Origin: UBA4744 sp963707435
Lineage (GTDB): Bacteria > Actinomycetota > Acidimicrobiia > Spongiisociales > UBA4744
Direction: 5' to 3'
Length of the DNA: 64,000 nucleotides
NCBI GenBank assembly: GCA_963707435.1
Contig: CAVPPF010000007.1
Coordinates: forward strand, 548,787-612,786
Shown: in pieces, positions 9,097-18,591 of the stretch
How the letters are laid out: each line of letters starts with the position of its first letter
Numbering within the stretch: position 1 is the stretch's first letter
Notes under the pieces: generated by a model
Told to the model about the DNA's origin: nothing
Seen by the model: the letters and a program-made list of their open reading frames with translations, nothing else
The model's database searches: none
Position numbers and translations under genes: made by a program

Positions 9097-9449
9097 TCGT
9101 TCGCCTCCGGCGGCTCGTCCTCGTCCGGCTTCACGGCGGTCGCTTCGTCGGGCGAGGGACCAACCACGGGGGGCGGACCGATCCACTCAACCGATTTCTT
9201 GACCTCGTCGCCGGCGGCCTTCAACTCGTCGCGTGCCTGGTCGAGGTCGGTCTTGATCTCGGTGAAGGGCTGCTTGAGGTCACCGACCTCCCGATCCAGT
9301 CCGCGGCGAAACTCACTCGCCGTCCGACGGATCTCTCTGGCCCACGTGCCGGCCTTCCGGGCAAGTTCCGGGAGCCGTTCGGGCCCGAACACGATCAGGG
9401 CGATCAGCAAGATCGTGATGAGTTCGGTGAAGCTGATGGAGTCGAACAT
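9093..9449 (-). CDS. TatA/TatB family translocase protein, TatB-like
   Basis: 118 residues: one N-terminal membrane helix (about 8-20), then VFGPERLPELARKAG, an amphipathic helix, and a charged Pro/Asp/Glu-rich tail. The GPERLP hinge is more like TatB than TatA, which usually has G(T/A)KKLP. TatB forms the receptor with TatC; TatA forms the pore. No second TatA-like gene occurs in this window, so it either has a partner elsewhere or serves both roles. Confidence 0.88.
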   Translation of the reverse strand: MFDSISFTELITILLIALIVFGPERLPELARKAGTWAREIRRTASEFRRGLDREVGDLKQPFTEIKTDLDQARDELKAAGDEVKKSVEWIGPPPVVGPSPDEATAVKPDEDEPPEANE

Positions 9450-9525
9450 GGCGCGGGCGGCATGCTAGTGCCGTGCGGCGTCCGGGCATTCAGGGCTATA
9501 CGGAATCGAGAGCGCCGAGCTTCGC

Positions 9526-9828
9526 TTAGGGGGTGAGGAGCCGGAAGAGATCTTCCTCTCCGTAGAGCCGGCTGGCAAAGGCGTCGATCTCGGCTTCGGT
9601 GATCGGATCGTCGAGCGGGGAAGGTGCAACGACCTCGTAGCTGACCCCGGTGGCGAGCAGTACGTTGACCACCCGGGGGTTGGCGGGTCGCCGCTGCACC
9701 CCGATGCACGACGGGCATGTGAAGACGTAGACGCCGGATTCCTGGGTGGGATCGAGTTCGAGGGCAAGATCGTCGGGTTCCAGTTCGACGTCTCCGCACC
9801 GTTCGCATGTCGTCTTGATGGTGGTCAT
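9526..9828 (-). CDS. small zinc-ribbon protein of unknown function
   Basis: 100 residues. Two CxxC knuckles (CERC near residue 7 and CPSC near 44) frame a short acidic insert, typical of a zinc ribbon; the remainder is acidic and helical. The start at 9828 has a GGAG box 8 bases upstream; an ATG at 9858 lacks one. It sits between pafC and the Tat genes with 75-140 base gaps. I do not recognise the family. Confidence 0.7.
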   Translation of the reverse strand: MTTIKTTCERCGDVELEPDDLALELDPTQESGVYVFTCPSCIGVQRRPANPRVVNVLLATGVSYEVVAPSPLDDPITEAEIDAFASRLYGEEDLFRLLTP

Positions 9829-9967
9829 TCGGTTTTCTCCGCTAACCGTTTCGTACACACGGGTTATCGGCGAGATGAGCCTCGGGCTGAAGGGGCTATT
9901 GGGAAATAGTCCTACCGCACTAGTAACGGAACCGGACCGACGGCGAGCAATACCGGCCCGGAGCGGC

Positions 9968-10897
9968 TCAACCGCCCCGGTAGCGGGCGAGTATGCGGCC
10001 GCGGAGATCTTCCAGAGCGGCTTCCGTTTCCGGCCCTTTCACCAACCGGGCATCGGTCCCCAGCCGGAGCAGCAGGCGGGCGGCAACGGAAGCATCTGCC
10101 GCCGAGAACTCAATCACCATCTTCGACCCGGAGTCCGAGAGCACCTCGACGGGGTAGTACTCGGCCACCCATCGGGCCCGGTCTCCGAGTTCGATGGTGG
10201 CCCGCACATCGTCCTCGGAGGGGGTGTAGCGGACCTCCGGAGGGGGCGGTTCCTCCGGTGGTGTGAACGGCTCGTCGGTGAGGTGCGCCTGCTGGATCCG
10301 GTCGACGCGGAAGACTCGTTCGGCGCCGGCCGTCCGGCAGTAGCCGGAGAGATACCAGTTGCCGAGGGTCGAGAACACCGACCACGGTTCTACCAGCCGT
10401 TCCCGGGTCTCGCCCTTGCCGAGCGACGTGTAGGTGAGCGAAACGACTCGCTGGGCGCTCACGCCCCGGCGAAGTACGGTGACCAGCTCCGACTCCCCCG
10501 CCAGGTCGACAACCACCGTCTCGTCGGGGTCGATGCCGAGGGCCGAGGCGAGCTTGCCGACGGCCTGTTCGAGACCTTCGGGCGCCTGTGAAGTGCTCAC
10601 CAGTGCAGAGCCCGATGCCAGCAAACCGAGCGCCTCGGCGGGAGTGAGGCGAAACGGACGGGAGAAATACTCGGCCATATCCACGATGACCTCATCGTTC
10701 TCAACGTACGCCACCATGAGATCGCCCGGTCCGTAGCCGGGCAGTCCGCACACGAACACCAGGTTGAGATCTTCGAGCAGTTCCCGCTCGGTATACCCGA
10801 ACCTCTCGCAGACTTCGCGCACACTCGCCCCCTGGTGGGCGATCACCCAGGGAACCATCGACAGGATCCGCGTGAGCCGGCGAGCGGTCCTACTCAT
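9968..10897 (-). CDS. pafC: WYL-domain transcriptional regulator PafC
   Basis: 309 residues. N-terminal winged-helix segment (RTARRLTRILSMVPW through ERELLEDLNLVF) and a central WYL domain with the GNWYLSGYC sequence, then the WCX-like C-terminal domain. With PafB it forms the PafBC heterodimer that activates the DNA-damage regulon in mycobacteria. The ATG at 10897 is preferred over an overlapping GTG at 10906 because GAGGGG lies 8 bases before it. Overlaps pafB by 8 bases. Confidence 0.88.
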   Translation of the reverse strand: MSRTARRLTRILSMVPWVIAHQGASVREVCERFGYTERELLEDLNLVFVCGLPGYGPGDLMVAYVENDEVIVDMAEYFSRPFRLTPAEALGLLASGSALVSTSQAPEGLEQAVGKLASALGIDPDETVVVDLAGESELVTVLRRGVSAQRVVSLTYTSLGKGETRERLVEPWSVFSTLGNWYLSGYCRTAGAERVFRVDRIQQAHLTDEPFTPPEEPPPPEVRYTPSEDDVRATIELGDRARWVAEYYPVEVLSDSGSKMVIEFSAADASVAARLLLRLGTDARLVKGPETEAALEDLRGRILARYRGG

Positions 10898-11810
10898 CGC
10901 GTTCACCCCTCACCAGATCGAGCAACTGGGTGCGGAGCGCGGCCGGACTCTTGATCTCTGCGTGATCCTCGAACGCGAGCATCCATCCAATGAACGCTGC
11001 CGGATTGGCGACGTGGATTCGCGCCTCGAGGCTGCCATCCGGCAGTTCGGTCGGCGGTTCGGCGAGCTGGCGCCGCGCCCACCAGGCGACCTCGGGATCG
11101 AACCGTACGATCGCTTCGAGGTCTTCCTCGCCCGCCTCCCAGGGAAGCGAAGGAAGCGCTTCGCGGAGCCGGAAGTTCGCCGGCCGCTCGAACGCACCCG
11201 GCGAGCCCTCCACCGCGTATCCGGACCCGCGGTCTACCCGATATGCCCGCACCTCGCCGCCTTCGCCGGCAACCAGGTACCAGTGCCCTCGCTGGTGCAC
11301 GAGACCGTACGGGTGGACCACACGGGCACGGGTCCGATAGGAAAACCGCAAGACCCTCCGTTCGGTGACTGCCTGGAAGGCCACTGCCAGCGAAGCGGCC
11401 GACCGGCCGAGGTCGGCGGCCAGCGGCTCACCGGCACCGGACATTGCCCCACCGCCGAGCTTCAGCAACGCCTCCGGTCCGGACGGTTGCCCTCCCAGGC
11501 GCACTACCTGGGCCGACAACCAGAGGGCCGCCCGCTCTTCATCGGTCAAACCCGGATCGGGAAGCTCGTACTCGTCACGGGGAACCACGTAGCCAAATTC
11601 CACCTCCCACACATCGGTGGGCCGCAGTTCGAGTGGTATGCCCATGTTGCGGAGCAGGTCTTTGTCGCGCTCGAACATCCGTCGGAATGCTTCGTCGTTG
11701 TCCTGGTCGTAGCCGGCGACCGTCGAGCGAATCTCGTCGGCCGAGACCGGCCGACCGGTCGTGAGCAGATAAGCCAGGAGGTTGAGCAGGCGTTCGATGA
11801 CACGTTTCAT
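10890..11810 (-). CDS. pafB: WYL-domain transcriptional regulator PafB
   Basis: 306 residues. KRVIERLLNLLAYLLTTGRPVSADEI is the expected N-terminal winged helix, followed by AFRRMFERDKDLLRNMGIPL, then a WYL domain (RGHWYLVAGE). Partner of PafC. It lies 70 bases downstream of pafA and overlaps pafC, the conserved pafA-pafB-pafC order. Regulation of DNA damage response by PafBC is known in mycobacteria; here it is inferred by synteny and domains. Confidence 0.9.
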   Translation of the reverse strand: MKRVIERLLNLLAYLLTTGRPVSADEIRSTVAGYDQDNDEAFRRMFERDKDLLRNMGIPLELRPTDVWEVEFGYVVPRDEYELPDPGLTDEERAALWLSAQVVRLGGQPSGPEALLKLGGGAMSGAGEPLAADLGRSAASLAVAFQAVTERRVLRFSYRTRARVVHPYGLVHQRGHWYLVAGEGGEVRAYRVDRGSGYAVEGSPGAFERPANFRLREALPSLPWEAGEEDLEAIVRFDPEVAWWARRQLAEPPTELPDGSLEARIHVANPAAFIGWMLAFEDHAEIKSPAALRTQLLDLVRGERDE

Positions 11811-11880
11811 TCCGGGAACCAGTGTATGGGCAGCGTGTTCAGCGGGGAAGGATCATGGAGCCGCGGTCAATGCCGGTTGC

Positions 11881-13236
11881 TCACAGACTGCTGATCAGCT
11901 TCTCGACCCGTTCGTCGGTCGCTTTGAAAGGGTCCTTGCACAGGACGGTCCGCTGGGCCTGATCGTTGAGTTTCAGGTGAACCCAATCGACGGTGAAATC
12001 TCGTTTCTTCGCTTTGGCTGCCTTGATGAACTCGCCCCGCAGCCGGGCCCGGGTGGTCTGGGGAGGACGGATCATTGCGTCGTCGATCGCCTCATCCGTG
12101 ACCGCCCTGTCGACCATGCCCTTGCGTTGCAGCAGGTAGAAGAGGCCCCGCTGCTGGTTGACGTCGTGATAGGAGAGGTCGACCAGCGCGATCTTGGGAT
12201 CGGACAGCGACAGGTCCCACCGGGCGCGGTAACGGTCGATGAGCCGGTACTTCGCCACCCAATCGACCTCGCGTTCCAGCGTCATCGGGTCCTTCTCCAA
12301 ACCGGTCAGCAGGTGCTCCCACATCTCCACGGCACGCTGCACAGGAGCCGGGAATCCCGGGCTGCGGCTGTACCGGATCGCCCGGTCGAGGTATTCCCAC
12401 TGGATGTCGAGGGCGGACAACTCCCGGCCGTTGCTGAGACGGATCTTGCGGCGGCACGTGGTGTCGTGGCTGATCTCCCTGATGGCCCGGATCGGATTCT
12501 CGAGGCTCAGGTCGCGAAACACGACATCATCTTCGAGCATCTGCAGCAGAGCGGCAACCGTCCCCAGCTTCACGTACGTTGCGTACTCCGACATGTTTGA
12601 ATCGCCGGCGATGACGTGCAGTCGGCGATACCGTTCGGCGTCCGCGTGGGGCTCATCCCGGGTGTTGATGATGGGCCGGCTACGTGTTGTCGCAGACGAG
12701 ACACCCTCCCAGATGTGCTCGGCCCTTTGCGCAACGCTGTACACGGTCCCCCGCGCCGTCTGGAGCAGCTTCCCCGCCCCGATGAAGATCTGCCGGGTTA
12801 CCAGGAACGGGATCAGCGTGTCCACGGTCCTCTGGAAGTCACCGTGCCGCCCGACCAGGTAGTTCTCGTGGCATCCGTACGAGTTGCCGGCCGAGTCCGT
12901 GTTGTTCTTGAACAGGAAGATCTCGCCGCGGATCCCTTCCTCGGCCAGGCGCTCTTCGGCGGAGACAACCAATTCCTCGAGAATTCGCTCCCCCGCCTTG
13001 TCGTGGACGACGACGTCGTAGACGCTGTCGCATTCGGGTGTGGCGTATTCGGGATGGCTTCCGACGTCGAGGTAGAGACGTGCCCCGTTCTCGAGAAAGA
13101 CGTTTGAGGAACGCCCCCAGCTGACCACCCGCCGGAAGAGATAGCGCGCGACCTCGTCGGGGCTGAGCCGCCGCTGCCCGCGGAACGTACAGGTCACGCC
13201 GTACTCATTTTCGATCCCGAAGATTCTTCGTTGCAC
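11881..13236 (-). CDS. pafA: Pup-protein ligase PafA
   Basis: 451 residues, carboxylate-amine ligase fold related to glutamine synthetase. GIENEYG at the N terminus places metal ligand Glu9; LYLDVGSHPEYATPE places the catalytic Asp57, the same number as in Corynebacterium PafA. It phosphorylates the C-terminal Glu of Pup and joins it to substrate lysines. It is separated from the pup-prc cluster by the convergent/divergent DUF2007 gene but clearly belongs to the same system. Confidence 0.95.
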   Translation of the reverse strand: MQRRIFGIENEYGVTCTFRGQRRLSPDEVARYLFRRVVSWGRSSNVFLENGARLYLDVGSHPEYATPECDSVYDVVVHDKAGERILEELVVSAEERLAEEGIRGEIFLFKNNTDSAGNSYGCHENYLVGRHGDFQRTVDTLIPFLVTRQIFIGAGKLLQTARGTVYSVAQRAEHIWEGVSSATTRSRPIINTRDEPHADAERYRRLHVIAGDSNMSEYATYVKLGTVAALLQMLEDDVVFRDLSLENPIRAIREISHDTTCRRKIRLSNGRELSALDIQWEYLDRAIRYSRSPGFPAPVQRAVEMWEHLLTGLEKDPMTLEREVDWVAKYRLIDRYRARWDLSLSDPKIALVDLSYHDVNQQRGLFYLLQRKGMVDRAVTDEAIDDAMIRPPQTTRARLRGEFIKAAKAKKRDFTVDWVHLKLNDQAQRTVLCKDPFKATDERVEKLISSL

Positions 13237-13311
13237 GCGATCAGCGTACCCGGCCCCGGCTCATCGCCGGGGACCCGTTGCTAAGTGCGCGAATGCCACA
13301 GAATGGGTGCA

Positions 13312-13659
13312 ATGGAAACGAGTTATGTGCTCCTCGCGAAGGTGAGCGACCCGAACCAGGCCATGCTGCTCCGGGCGCGCCTGGAGTCCGAGGGAATCGC
13401 AGCTCGGGTGAGCGGCGAGGCGCTCGGCCCCTATCGCCTGAACATCGGAGCCATGGCCGTCACCGAAATCTGGATTGCGCCCGACCGGATGGATGAGGCG
13501 CGCCTGATCCTCCTGGCGGCCGATGTCGACGCCATCGTCGCCGACGTCGAGCAGATCGGGCCGGGACCTTCGGCTCATCCTGTGCGTTCGTGGGCGTGGT
13601 GGCTGGTTGCCGCGCTGATGGTCGCCGTCTTCGGTCTCGCCCGCATCCTGGGCGTCTAG
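13312..13659 (+). CDS. DUF2007-type small membrane protein
   Basis: 115 residues. The N-terminal half (VLLAKVSDPNQAMLLRARLESEGIAARV through EIWIAPDRMDEARLIL) matches the DUF2007 / 'putative signal transducing protein' fold, and a single membrane helix (WAWWLVAALMVAVFGLARI) closes the protein. Starts at 13303 or 13285 are in frame; 13312 fits the family length best, though no clear ribosome-binding site is seen. It is the only plus-strand gene inside the proteasome locus, in the gap between pafA and prcA. Confidence 0.72.
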   Translation: METSYVLLAKVSDPNQAMLLRARLESEGIAARVSGEALGPYRLNIGAMAVTEIWIAPDRMDEARLILLAADVDAIVADVEQIGPGPSAHPVRSWAWWLVAALMVAVFGLARILGV

Positions 13660-13683
13660 TCCCGACCACCCGGAGCAGGGTGC

Positions 13684-14358
13684 TCAGCCCACCGCGCCGG
13701 TGATCTCTTCCTGGGTGAGCCGCCGAAACGTGCGGCGTTCGCCCGTACCGTCGAGGACCGCGGCTTCCCAACCGTCGATCTCCCGCTGTTCAACCTGGGC
13801 AAACGCACCGGCCACCATGCGGACCGTTTCGTTCAAGGACACCGGTGCTTCGTAACGCTCGGCGAGGTTGGTCGTCAGGATGTCTGCCTGGCCACCGATT
13901 GCACAGAACCCTCGTTCGTCGTAGAGGGTGCCGTCGTAGGTGACCTTGAAGAGCTTGTTGCTTGCCCCGTTCCTGCCCACTTCGGCAACGAGGATCTCCA
14001 CCTCGTAGGGCTTGATTTCGTGGGTGAAGATGTTGCCAAGCGTCTGGGAGAAGGCGTTGGCGAGCCCCTTCGCAGCAACATCGGGCCGCCCGTACATGTA
14101 GCCCTTGAGATCGGCATGCCGGATCCCGGCGACCCGCAGCGCCTCGAATTCGTTGTATTTGCCGACTCCGGCGAATGCGATCCGATCGTAAATCTCGCTG
14201 ATCTTGTAGAGGGTTCTGCTCGGGTTCTCGGCAAGGAGCAAGACCCCGTCGGTGTACTCCATCGCAACGATCGATCGCCCCCGGGCAATGCCTTTCCTGG
14301 CGTATTCCGCCCGGTCCTTGACCAGCTGTTCGGGTGGGACGTAGAACGGCATCGTCAT
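13684..14358 (-). CDS. prcA: proteasome alpha subunit
   Basis: 224 residues. YVPPEQLVKDRAEYARKGIARG is the N-terminal alpha-type gate helix; MEYTDGVLLLAEN and the strands that follow match the Ntn fold without an N-terminal Thr. It forms the outer rings of the 20S core. GGAGG lies 7 bases before the ATG, and the ATG overlaps the prcB stop (ATGA). The C-terminal tail is short compared with mycobacterial PrcA. Confidence 0.95.
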   Translation of the reverse strand: MTMPFYVPPEQLVKDRAEYARKGIARGRSIVAMEYTDGVLLLAENPSRTLYKISEIYDRIAFAGVGKYNEFEALRVAGIRHADLKGYMYGRPDVAAKGLANAFSQTLGNIFTHEIKPYEVEILVAEVGRNGASNKLFKVTYDGTLYDERGFCAIGGQADILTTNLAERYEAPVSLNETVRMVAGAFAQVEQREIDGWEAAVLDGTGERRTFRRLTQEEITGAVG

Positions 14359-15152
14359 CGTGTTGCCTCCATCGCCGTTGCTGCGATCGCCGCAACCCGT
14401 TCGTCGGGAACCTCACGGAACCCCGCCGCGGTGACCGTCACGACATTCGGGTAGATGCCGCGTTGGACGTCCGGACCGCCGGTGGCGGTATCTTCCTCGG
14501 CGGCGGCGATGAGGGCCCCGAGGGCCACGTCGAGCGCCCGGTCCTCGTCCAGACCTTCTGCATAGGCGCTTCGCAGATAGGACTTGGCGTCCCGGCCACC
14601 CGAGCCGGTTGCCCCGAAATCGTGCTCTTCGTAGCGCCCGCCGACCACATCGAAGGTGTAGAGGCGCCCTTCCCCGGCGGCCTCGTCAAAGCCGGCGAAG
14701 AGCGGCACGACGACCAGACCTTGAAAGACCATCGGCAGCTGATTGCGCACCATCCGCGCCAGATAGGTGGCCTTACCCTCGAGGCTGAGTCTGGCTCCTT
14801 CGAGCTTCTCATAGTGCTCCAGCTCCGTCTGGAACAGACGCACCATTTCGATCGCCAGACCGGCCGTTCCGGAGATGGCAACGGCCGAATAGCCGTCCGC
14901 CTGGAAGACCTTCTGAATTCTGCGGTGGGCAACCTGGTGTCCCTCGGTTGCTTGCCGGTCGCCGACCATCACGACCCCGTCGGAGTAGCGCAGTGCCAGC
15001 ACGGTGGTGCCTTCCGGGGCCGGAACGGTACCGCCGGCGCCGGCTCCTTTCCACACGGGGGCGAGATCCAGGGATCGCAGGAGGTCGGTGAAGCTGGTGC
15101 CCGGCGACGGAGCACCGGCGGGCAATCCGCCGGTGAATCGGTCGACGCTCAT
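14355..15152 (-). CDS. prcB: proteasome beta subunit precursor
   Basis: 265 residues with a 48-residue propeptide. The mature sequence starts at GTTVLALRYSDGVVMVGDRQAT: cleavage before Thr49 exposes the catalytic N-terminal threonine, and the Asp of GDRQ and the later IQKV lysine complete the active site. It makes the inner rings of the 20S core. Overlaps pup by 4 bases at its start and prcA by 4 at its end. Confidence 0.95.
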   Translation of the reverse strand: MSVDRFTGGLPAGAPSPGTSFTDLLRSLDLAPVWKGAGAGGTVPAPEGTTVLALRYSDGVVMVGDRQATEGHQVAHRRIQKVFQADGYSAVAISGTAGLAIEMVRLFQTELEHYEKLEGARLSLEGKATYLARMVRNQLPMVFQGLVVVPLFAGFDEAAGEGRLYTFDVVGGRYEEHDFGATGSGGRDAKSYLRSAYAEGLDEDRALDVALGALIAAAEEDTATGGPDVQRGIYPNVVTVTAAGFREVPDERVAAIAATAMEATR

Positions 15153-15343
15153 TGTCCGCCCTTCTGGACGTAGTTCTTCACGAATTCCTCGGCATTCTCT
15201 TCGAGGACTTCGTCGATCTCGTCCAGCAACTCATCGATCTTCTCGGTGGTCTCGGCAGCCGTCTCGCCAGAGACAGGGTGGACGGTCTCGGACTCAGCTT
15301 CAGTTCCCTTCGGCTGGACCTTCTTCCGTTCCTGTTCGGCCAT
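15149..15343 (-). CDS. pup: prokaryotic ubiquitin-like protein Pup (Gln form)
   Basis: 64 residues, highly charged and disordered with a helical C-terminal half, ending KNYVQKGGQ. The terminal Gln means Dop must deamidate it before PafA can use it. The C-terminal IDELLDEIDEVLEENAEEFV segment is the coiled-coil binder of ARC/Mpa. Its first 44 bases overlap the 3' end of dop in another frame, and its stop overlaps prcB. Confidence 0.95.
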   Translation of the reverse strand: MAEQERKKVQPKGTEAESETVHPVSGETAAETTEKIDELLDEIDEVLEENAEEFVKNYVQKGGQ

Positions 15344-16820
15344 TGCTACCTCCTAGTGCTCGAACCAGTTCGGCGGCATCGGCCGCCTGTTCCAGCACGG
15401 TTTCAACGTGTTCTTTCGTGCCGCGGAGCGGTTCCATCATAGGCACCCGCTTCAGCGTATCTTCCCCTACTTCGAACACCAGCGAGTCCCAGTTGGCCGC
15501 CACGAGCGACGAGGCGAATCTCTTCACACACCGGCCCCGGAAGTAGGCGCGCGTGCGGGTGGGTGGCTCGACAACCGCAGCCGCGATTTCGTCGTCGGTG
15601 AAGAGCCGCTGCATCGAACCCCGCCCGGCCAGCCGGTGGTAGAGGCCGCGCTCCGGATCGACATCGTGGTACTGGAGATCCAGCGCCCGCAGCTTCGGAT
15701 CATCCCACGCCAGGCCGTCCCGGTCCCGGAATCCTTCGAGTACTCGCAGCTTGGCGGCCCAATCCAGCCGGTCGGCCAGCAGGACCGCGTCGGTCTCGAG
15801 GTCGGTCAGGATCCGCTCCCACAGGTCCAACACGCGTTCGTACGTTGGGTTCGGCGCGATCTGTTCGGCGTACTTGGTCAGCCATTCGAGGTACTGCCAG
15901 GAGAGCTCCAGCGCCGTCGCAGAGCCACCATCGGCGAGGGAGAGGGGAAGCCGCAAGTCGAGGTCGTGGCTGACTTGCCAGGTGGCGGACACCGGATCCT
16001 CCAGCTCGACGGGATCCGGCAACGCCCCATCCTCGAGAGCGGCCAGGAAGAGCGAAGCAGTTCCCAGCTTGACGAAGGTCTGGATCTCCGAGAGGTTCGC
16101 ATCGCCGATGATCACGTGCAGGCGCCGGTACTTTACCGGGTCACCGTGGGGTTCGTCCCGGGTGTTGATGATGGGCCGTTTGAGTGTTGTCTCGAGACCG
16201 ACTCGCTCCTCGAAGAAATCCGCCCGTTGCGTCAGCTGAAACGGCACGGCGGGCCGGCCGTTCTCAGAACCGACCTTTCCCGAGCCGGTGTAGATCTGCC
16301 GGGTGACCAGAAAGGTGGTGAAGAAGGCAATGACGTCGGCGAACGGCAACTCACGCGAGAGCAGGTAGTTCTCGTGGGTTCCGTAGGAGTTCCCCTTGCC
16401 GTCGCTGTTGTTCTTGTAGAGACCCATCCGCTGCCCGGGCTCCAGCAGGGCACCCGCCGATGCTCCCGCCCGGGCCATGACGATCTCTCCGGCCTTGTCG
16501 TGCAGAGCCGCCTCGAGCGGATCGAAACACTCCGGTGTCGAGTACTCGGGATGGGCATGATCGACGTACAGGCGGGCACCGTTGGAAAGTACGACGTTGA
16601 GGAGGGCGCTGTCGTAGTCCTCGACGACCGCTCCCTCCACCCCGAACCCGCGAGCATCACGGCCCGGAGACTCTTCCTCGAACGACCACTGCACCCTCGC
16701 CCGGTTTCCCGCATAGGAATTGACCACCTGGGCGGAGGCGATCGCCGGATTGAAGTCCGCCCGGTTGCGAACCGAGATCCCGTACTCGGTCTCGATCCCG
16801 CAGACTTTGTGGACGGTCAC
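15300..16820 (-). CDS. dop: deamidase of Pup / depupylase Dop
   Basis: 506 residues, PafA paralogue. GIETEYG (Glu10) and LYVDHAHPEYSTPE (catalytic Asp87) are intact; SYAGNRARVQWSFEEESP and the following disordered stretch correspond to the Dop loop region before the catalytic strand. It converts Pup-Gln to Pup-Glu and removes Pup from substrates. The GTG at 16820 lies 2 bases after the ARC stop. The C-terminal tail overlaps pup by 44 bases. Confidence 0.94.
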   Translation of the reverse strand: MTVHKVCGIETEYGISVRNRADFNPAIASAQVVNSYAGNRARVQWSFEEESPGRDARGFGVEGAVVEDYDSALLNVVLSNGARLYVDHAHPEYSTPECFDPLEAALHDKAGEIVMARAGASAGALLEPGQRMGLYKNNSDGKGNSYGTHENYLLSRELPFADVIAFFTTFLVTRQIYTGSGKVGSENGRPAVPFQLTQRADFFEERVGLETTLKRPIINTRDEPHGDPVKYRRLHVIIGDANLSEIQTFVKLGTASLFLAALEDGALPDPVELEDPVSATWQVSHDLDLRLPLSLADGGSATALELSWQYLEWLTKYAEQIAPNPTYERVLDLWERILTDLETDAVLLADRLDWAAKLRVLEGFRDRDGLAWDDPKLRALDLQYHDVDPERGLYHRLAGRGSMQRLFTDDEIAAAVVEPPTRTRAYFRGRCVKRFASSLVAANWDSLVFEVGEDTLKRVPMMEPLRGTKEHVETVLEQAADAAELVRALGGSNGRTGTEEGPAEGN

Positions 16821-16822
16821 GA

Positions 16823-18559
16823 TCAGAGGTACTGACCGGTCGTGATGGCCTCAATCGACTTGCCCTCGGCTTCTCCCTCGATCAAGGTGCGGACGTAGAC
16901 GATCCGCTCGCCCTTCTTGCCGGAGATCTTTGCCCAGTCGTCGGGGTTGGTTGTGTTGGGGAGGTCTTCGTGCTCGGCGAACTCCTGTTTGATGGCCGTC
17001 AGCAGATCCTTTACCTGCAAGCCGCTCGGTCCACCCGAGATTTCGCGCTTGATGGCGTCCTTCTTAGCGCGGCGCACGATGTTCTCGATCATGGCACCAC
17101 TCGAGAAGTCCTTGAAGAAGAGGACTTCCCGGTCCCCGTTGGCGTAGGTGACCTCGAGGAATCGATTCTCGGGTTCCGTCGAGTACATCAATTCGACCGT
17201 GTCGTCGATCATCTTCGCGACCAGCGGGTCGCGGCCGCCCGCTCGCGCCACTTCGCTCTCGTCGAGTGGGAGGTCGCCCCGGAGATAGATGCCGAAGATC
17301 TGCCGGGCGGCGTCGGCGTCGGGTCGACTGATCTTGATCTTCACGTCCAGCCGGCCGGGGCGGAGGATGGCCGGGTCGATGAGGTCTTCCCGATTCGATG
17401 CGCCGATGACGATCACGTTCTTGAGACTTTCGACACCGTCGAGTTCAGATAGCAACTGCGGGACGATGGTGGATTCGACATCGGATGAGATACCGGTTCC
17501 TCTGGTCCGAAACAGGGAGTCCATTTCGTCGAAGAAGACGATGACCGGCACACCTTCGTCAGATTTCTCTTTGGCGCGCTGGAAGATCAAGCGGATCTGC
17601 CGTTCGGTCTCGCCGACGTACTTGTTGAGCAGCTCCGGTCCTTTGATGTTCAGGAAATACGATTTGGCGTCGTCACGGCCCATCCGTTCGGCCACCGCCT
17701 TCGCCAGGCTGTTGGCAACGGCCTTGGCGATGAGCGTCTTGCCGCACCCGGGAGGCCCGTAGAGGAGCACGCCTTTGGGGGCTTCCAACCCGTAGCGATC
17801 AAATCGATCCTTGTGCACGTACGGCAACTCGACGGCATCGCGGATGGTCTCGATTTGACCGCGCAGCCCGCCGACCTGCTCGTAGGTGACGTCCGGTACC
17901 TCTTCCAGGACCAGTTCCTCGACTTCGGGCCTGTTTATTCGCTCGAGCACCAGGCCGGTCCGCGAGTCGATCCGCACGTGATCGCCCGCTCGAAGCGGCT
18001 CTGCGGCCATCGGGTCGGCCAGTTCCACCACTCGCTCCTCGTCGGCATGAGCCAGTACCAGCAAGCGTCCGCCGCCCAGGTTCTCTTTGACGGCCGCCAC
18101 TTCACCGGTGGGCTCGAAATCGCGCACATCGATGAGGTTCATCGACTCGTTCAGCAGGACTTCCTGACCGACCTGGAGCTGCTTCACTTCGATGTTCGGC
18201 TGGGCGTTGACCCGGAGTTTCCGCCCACCCATCATGACGTCGACGGTCCCGTCCTCATTGATGCCGAGGACGGCCCCGAACGCATTCGGGGGTGCAGACA
18301 GCTTCTCGACCTCTTCGCGAAGCACGGCGAGTTGCTGCCTGGCTTCCTCGAGCACGGCCGACAGCTTGTCGTTCTGGGCAACCGCCTGGGCCAGCCGGCC
18401 CTTCGTTTCAGCGAGCCGCTCCTCGAGCGTGCGCATTCTGGTCGGGGCGTCCTGGAGGCGGCGCCGCAACACGACCAGTTCTTCCTGCAGCGAACGGGCG
18501 GTTGCCCGCAGTGCGGAAAGCTCTTCTGTCTGCCCCGGGTCTTGGTTTTCCGGATTCAT
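16823..18559 (-). CDS. arc: proteasomal AAA ATPase ARC/Mpa
   Basis: 578 residues. N-terminal coiled coil (about 10-85) that binds Pup, two OB-like domains (about 90-240), then one AAA domain: Walker A GPPGCGKT near 266-273, Walker B VIVFFDEMDS near 338-347. The C terminus is TGQYL, the penultimate-Tyr motif that docks into the 20S core. It unfolds pupylated proteins into the proteasome. First gene of the ARC-dop-pup-prcBA run. Confidence 0.95.
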   Translation of the reverse strand: MNPENQDPGQTEELSALRATARSLQEELVVLRRRLQDAPTRMRTLEERLAETKGRLAQAVAQNDKLSAVLEEARQQLAVLREEVEKLSAPPNAFGAVLGINEDGTVDVMMGGRKLRVNAQPNIEVKQLQVGQEVLLNESMNLIDVRDFEPTGEVAAVKENLGGGRLLVLAHADEERVVELADPMAAEPLRAGDHVRIDSRTGLVLERINRPEVEELVLEEVPDVTYEQVGGLRGQIETIRDAVELPYVHKDRFDRYGLEAPKGVLLYGPPGCGKTLIAKAVANSLAKAVAERMGRDDAKSYFLNIKGPELLNKYVGETERQIRLIFQRAKEKSDEGVPVIVFFDEMDSLFRTRGTGISSDVESTIVPQLLSELDGVESLKNVIVIGASNREDLIDPAILRPGRLDVKIKISRPDADAARQIFGIYLRGDLPLDESEVARAGGRDPLVAKMIDDTVELMYSTEPENRFLEVTYANGDREVLFFKDFSSGAMIENIVRRAKKDAIKREISGGPSGLQVKDLLTAIKQEFAEHEDLPNTTNPDDWAKISGKKGERIVYVRTLIEGEAEGKSIEAITTGQYL

Positions 18560-18585
18560 GGCTCACCTCAACGTCAGTCTGTTTC

Positions 18586-18591
18586 AGTATA
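18586..18591 (-). promoter_or_regulatory. candidate -10 element for the ARC operon
   Basis: TATACT on the minus strand, 27 bases before the ARC start, the best -10 match in the 148-base gap between ARC and the divergent ferredoxin gene. No good -35 is visible at the normal distance. On the plus strand TAAGAT at 18661-18666 could serve the ferredoxin gene. Confidence 0.4.
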
